Below are positions 63,940 through 64,000 of a stretch of 64,000 nucleotides of DNA, in pieces (within the stretch, counting starts at the first letter, position 1; each line of letters opens with the position of its first letter). The notes below the pieces were generated by a model. That model did not search any database, was not told where the DNA came from, and was given only the letters and a program-made list of their open reading frames with translations. The translations under genes and the position numbers were made by a program. Source of the DNA: Henricia sp. BOLD:AAB3569 (Eukaryota; Echinodermata; Asteroidea; Spinulosida; Echinasteridae); the NCBI GenBank assembly GCA_037783545.1, contig JBBELK010001519.1, positions 1-64,000 on the forward strand, read 5' to 3'.

Positions 63940-64000
63940 TCACGCAAACCGTGGCTGTCTGTACACACCTCTTTGGGGTACTCCTGAGTTGTGCGCATGC
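63940..64000. repeat. Partial monomer at right edge
   Basis: Positions 1-61 of the monomer, ending at the first GCATGC. It shows that the array continues past the window. Confidence 0.97.

Larger units (their letters stand above)
1..64000. repeat. Satellite DNA array, 297-bp monomer, head-to-tail
   Basis: The same unit recurs every 297 or 298 bases from edge to edge, always in one orientation, with no interrupting sequence. I placed 216 unit starts between 255 and 63,940; four units are half length. Most units differ from the consensus by only a few bases, and the differences recur in ordered combinations, so the array has higher-order structure rather than random drift. No transposon, gene or unique spacer is seen, and both window edges lie inside the array. 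Large homogeneous arrays of this kind are known from centromeric, pericentromeric and subtelomeric heterochromatin of eukaryotes; which applies here cannot be told from sequence alone. The monomer family is not one I recognise. Confidence 0.99.
39213..64000. repeat. Domain IIIb: A/B/C/D units with SalI-marked D type
   Basis: D units (GGTCGACAAATG) first appear at 39807. I count 22 of them up to 60963, often in adjacent pairs (41590/41889, 47552/47850, 48742/49040, 50830/51128, 53810/54108, 56792/57090, 57685/57984, 60665/60963). C units here mostly add CAAATATTGCATG, and many also have GCGCAGCTCAG (one T lost), CATACAAAATTG and CCAGGAAATGG. B units come with or without an extra CTG (GACTGCTGCTCTC). 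A units add GAGAAAATTGGG. B-C-D is the usual succession, with A before B in part of the array. Confidence 0.87.

Noticed and set aside
1-64000. CRISPR array
   Set aside because: The repeat is 297 bp with no variable spacers between conserved short repeats; units abut directly.
1-64000. Terminal repeats or internal regions of an LTR element or other mobile element
   Set aside because: Units abut with no internal coding region, flanking duplication, or polypurine or primer-binding tract; one unit type fills the whole window.
1-64000. Assembly artefact of one repeat copied many times
   Set aside because: Units are not identical copies; ordered variant sets, half-length units and nested duplications argue for real structure. 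Exact copy number and the private indels may still be affected by assembly.

Overview
The whole 64 kb window is one uninterrupted head-to-tail satellite DNA array. The repeat unit is a 297-bp monomer of about 46.5% GC. I placed 216 successive unit boundaries from 255 to 63,939, plus a partial unit at each end, so the array continues past both edges. All units lie in the same orientation. I found no unique sequence, transposon insertion, tRNA, rRNA, CRISPR array or convincing gene. Such a long, homogenised array with higher-order structure points to a eukaryotic heterochromatic locus (centromeric, pericentromeric or subtelomeric). I do not recognise the monomer family or the species. CpG is not depleted in the consensus (16 observed, about 16 expected from base composition), which fits a genome with little CpG methylation decay or a recently homogenised array.

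Layout. Unit coordinates start at the TCA of the conserved motif CTCTCACGCAAACC. Domain I (1 to about 17.8 kb) is defined by unit variants T (TACATGCCC with CTGTATTG), P (AAATGCCAG), stop-type (CAATTTAGTC), K (GTTAAAGCACC) and R (AAAGCGTGG). It contains a recurring T-P-stop trimer. Domain II (17.8 to 33.3 kb) is a 27-unit, 7.74-kb block present as two tandem copies (17,802-25,537 and 25,538-33,274). Each copy carries two tandem copies of an inner 1.33-kb repeat that ends in a half-length monomer. Domain III (33.3 kb to the end) is built from an older tetramer, about 1.19 kb, of unit types A (GACGGACTT), B (CCGAGGCTG), C (TTGGTAAAAG) and D (GTCGACAAATG), rearranged into larger repeats. The last of these is a 10-unit, 2.98-kb repeat in two tandem copies (57,685-60,664 and 60,665-63,642).

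The array is therefore hierarchical: 297 bp, then 3-, 4-, 4.5-, 10-, 15-, 27- and 31-unit spacings. This is the pattern expected from repeated unequal exchange or segmental amplification. Because 297 is divisible by 3, one + strand frame of the consensus has no stop and gives open frames of up to 764 codons. Stop-bearing and frame-shifting variants are amplified along with the others and most variants change the amino acid, so I treat the frames as by-products of repetition and annotate no CDS.
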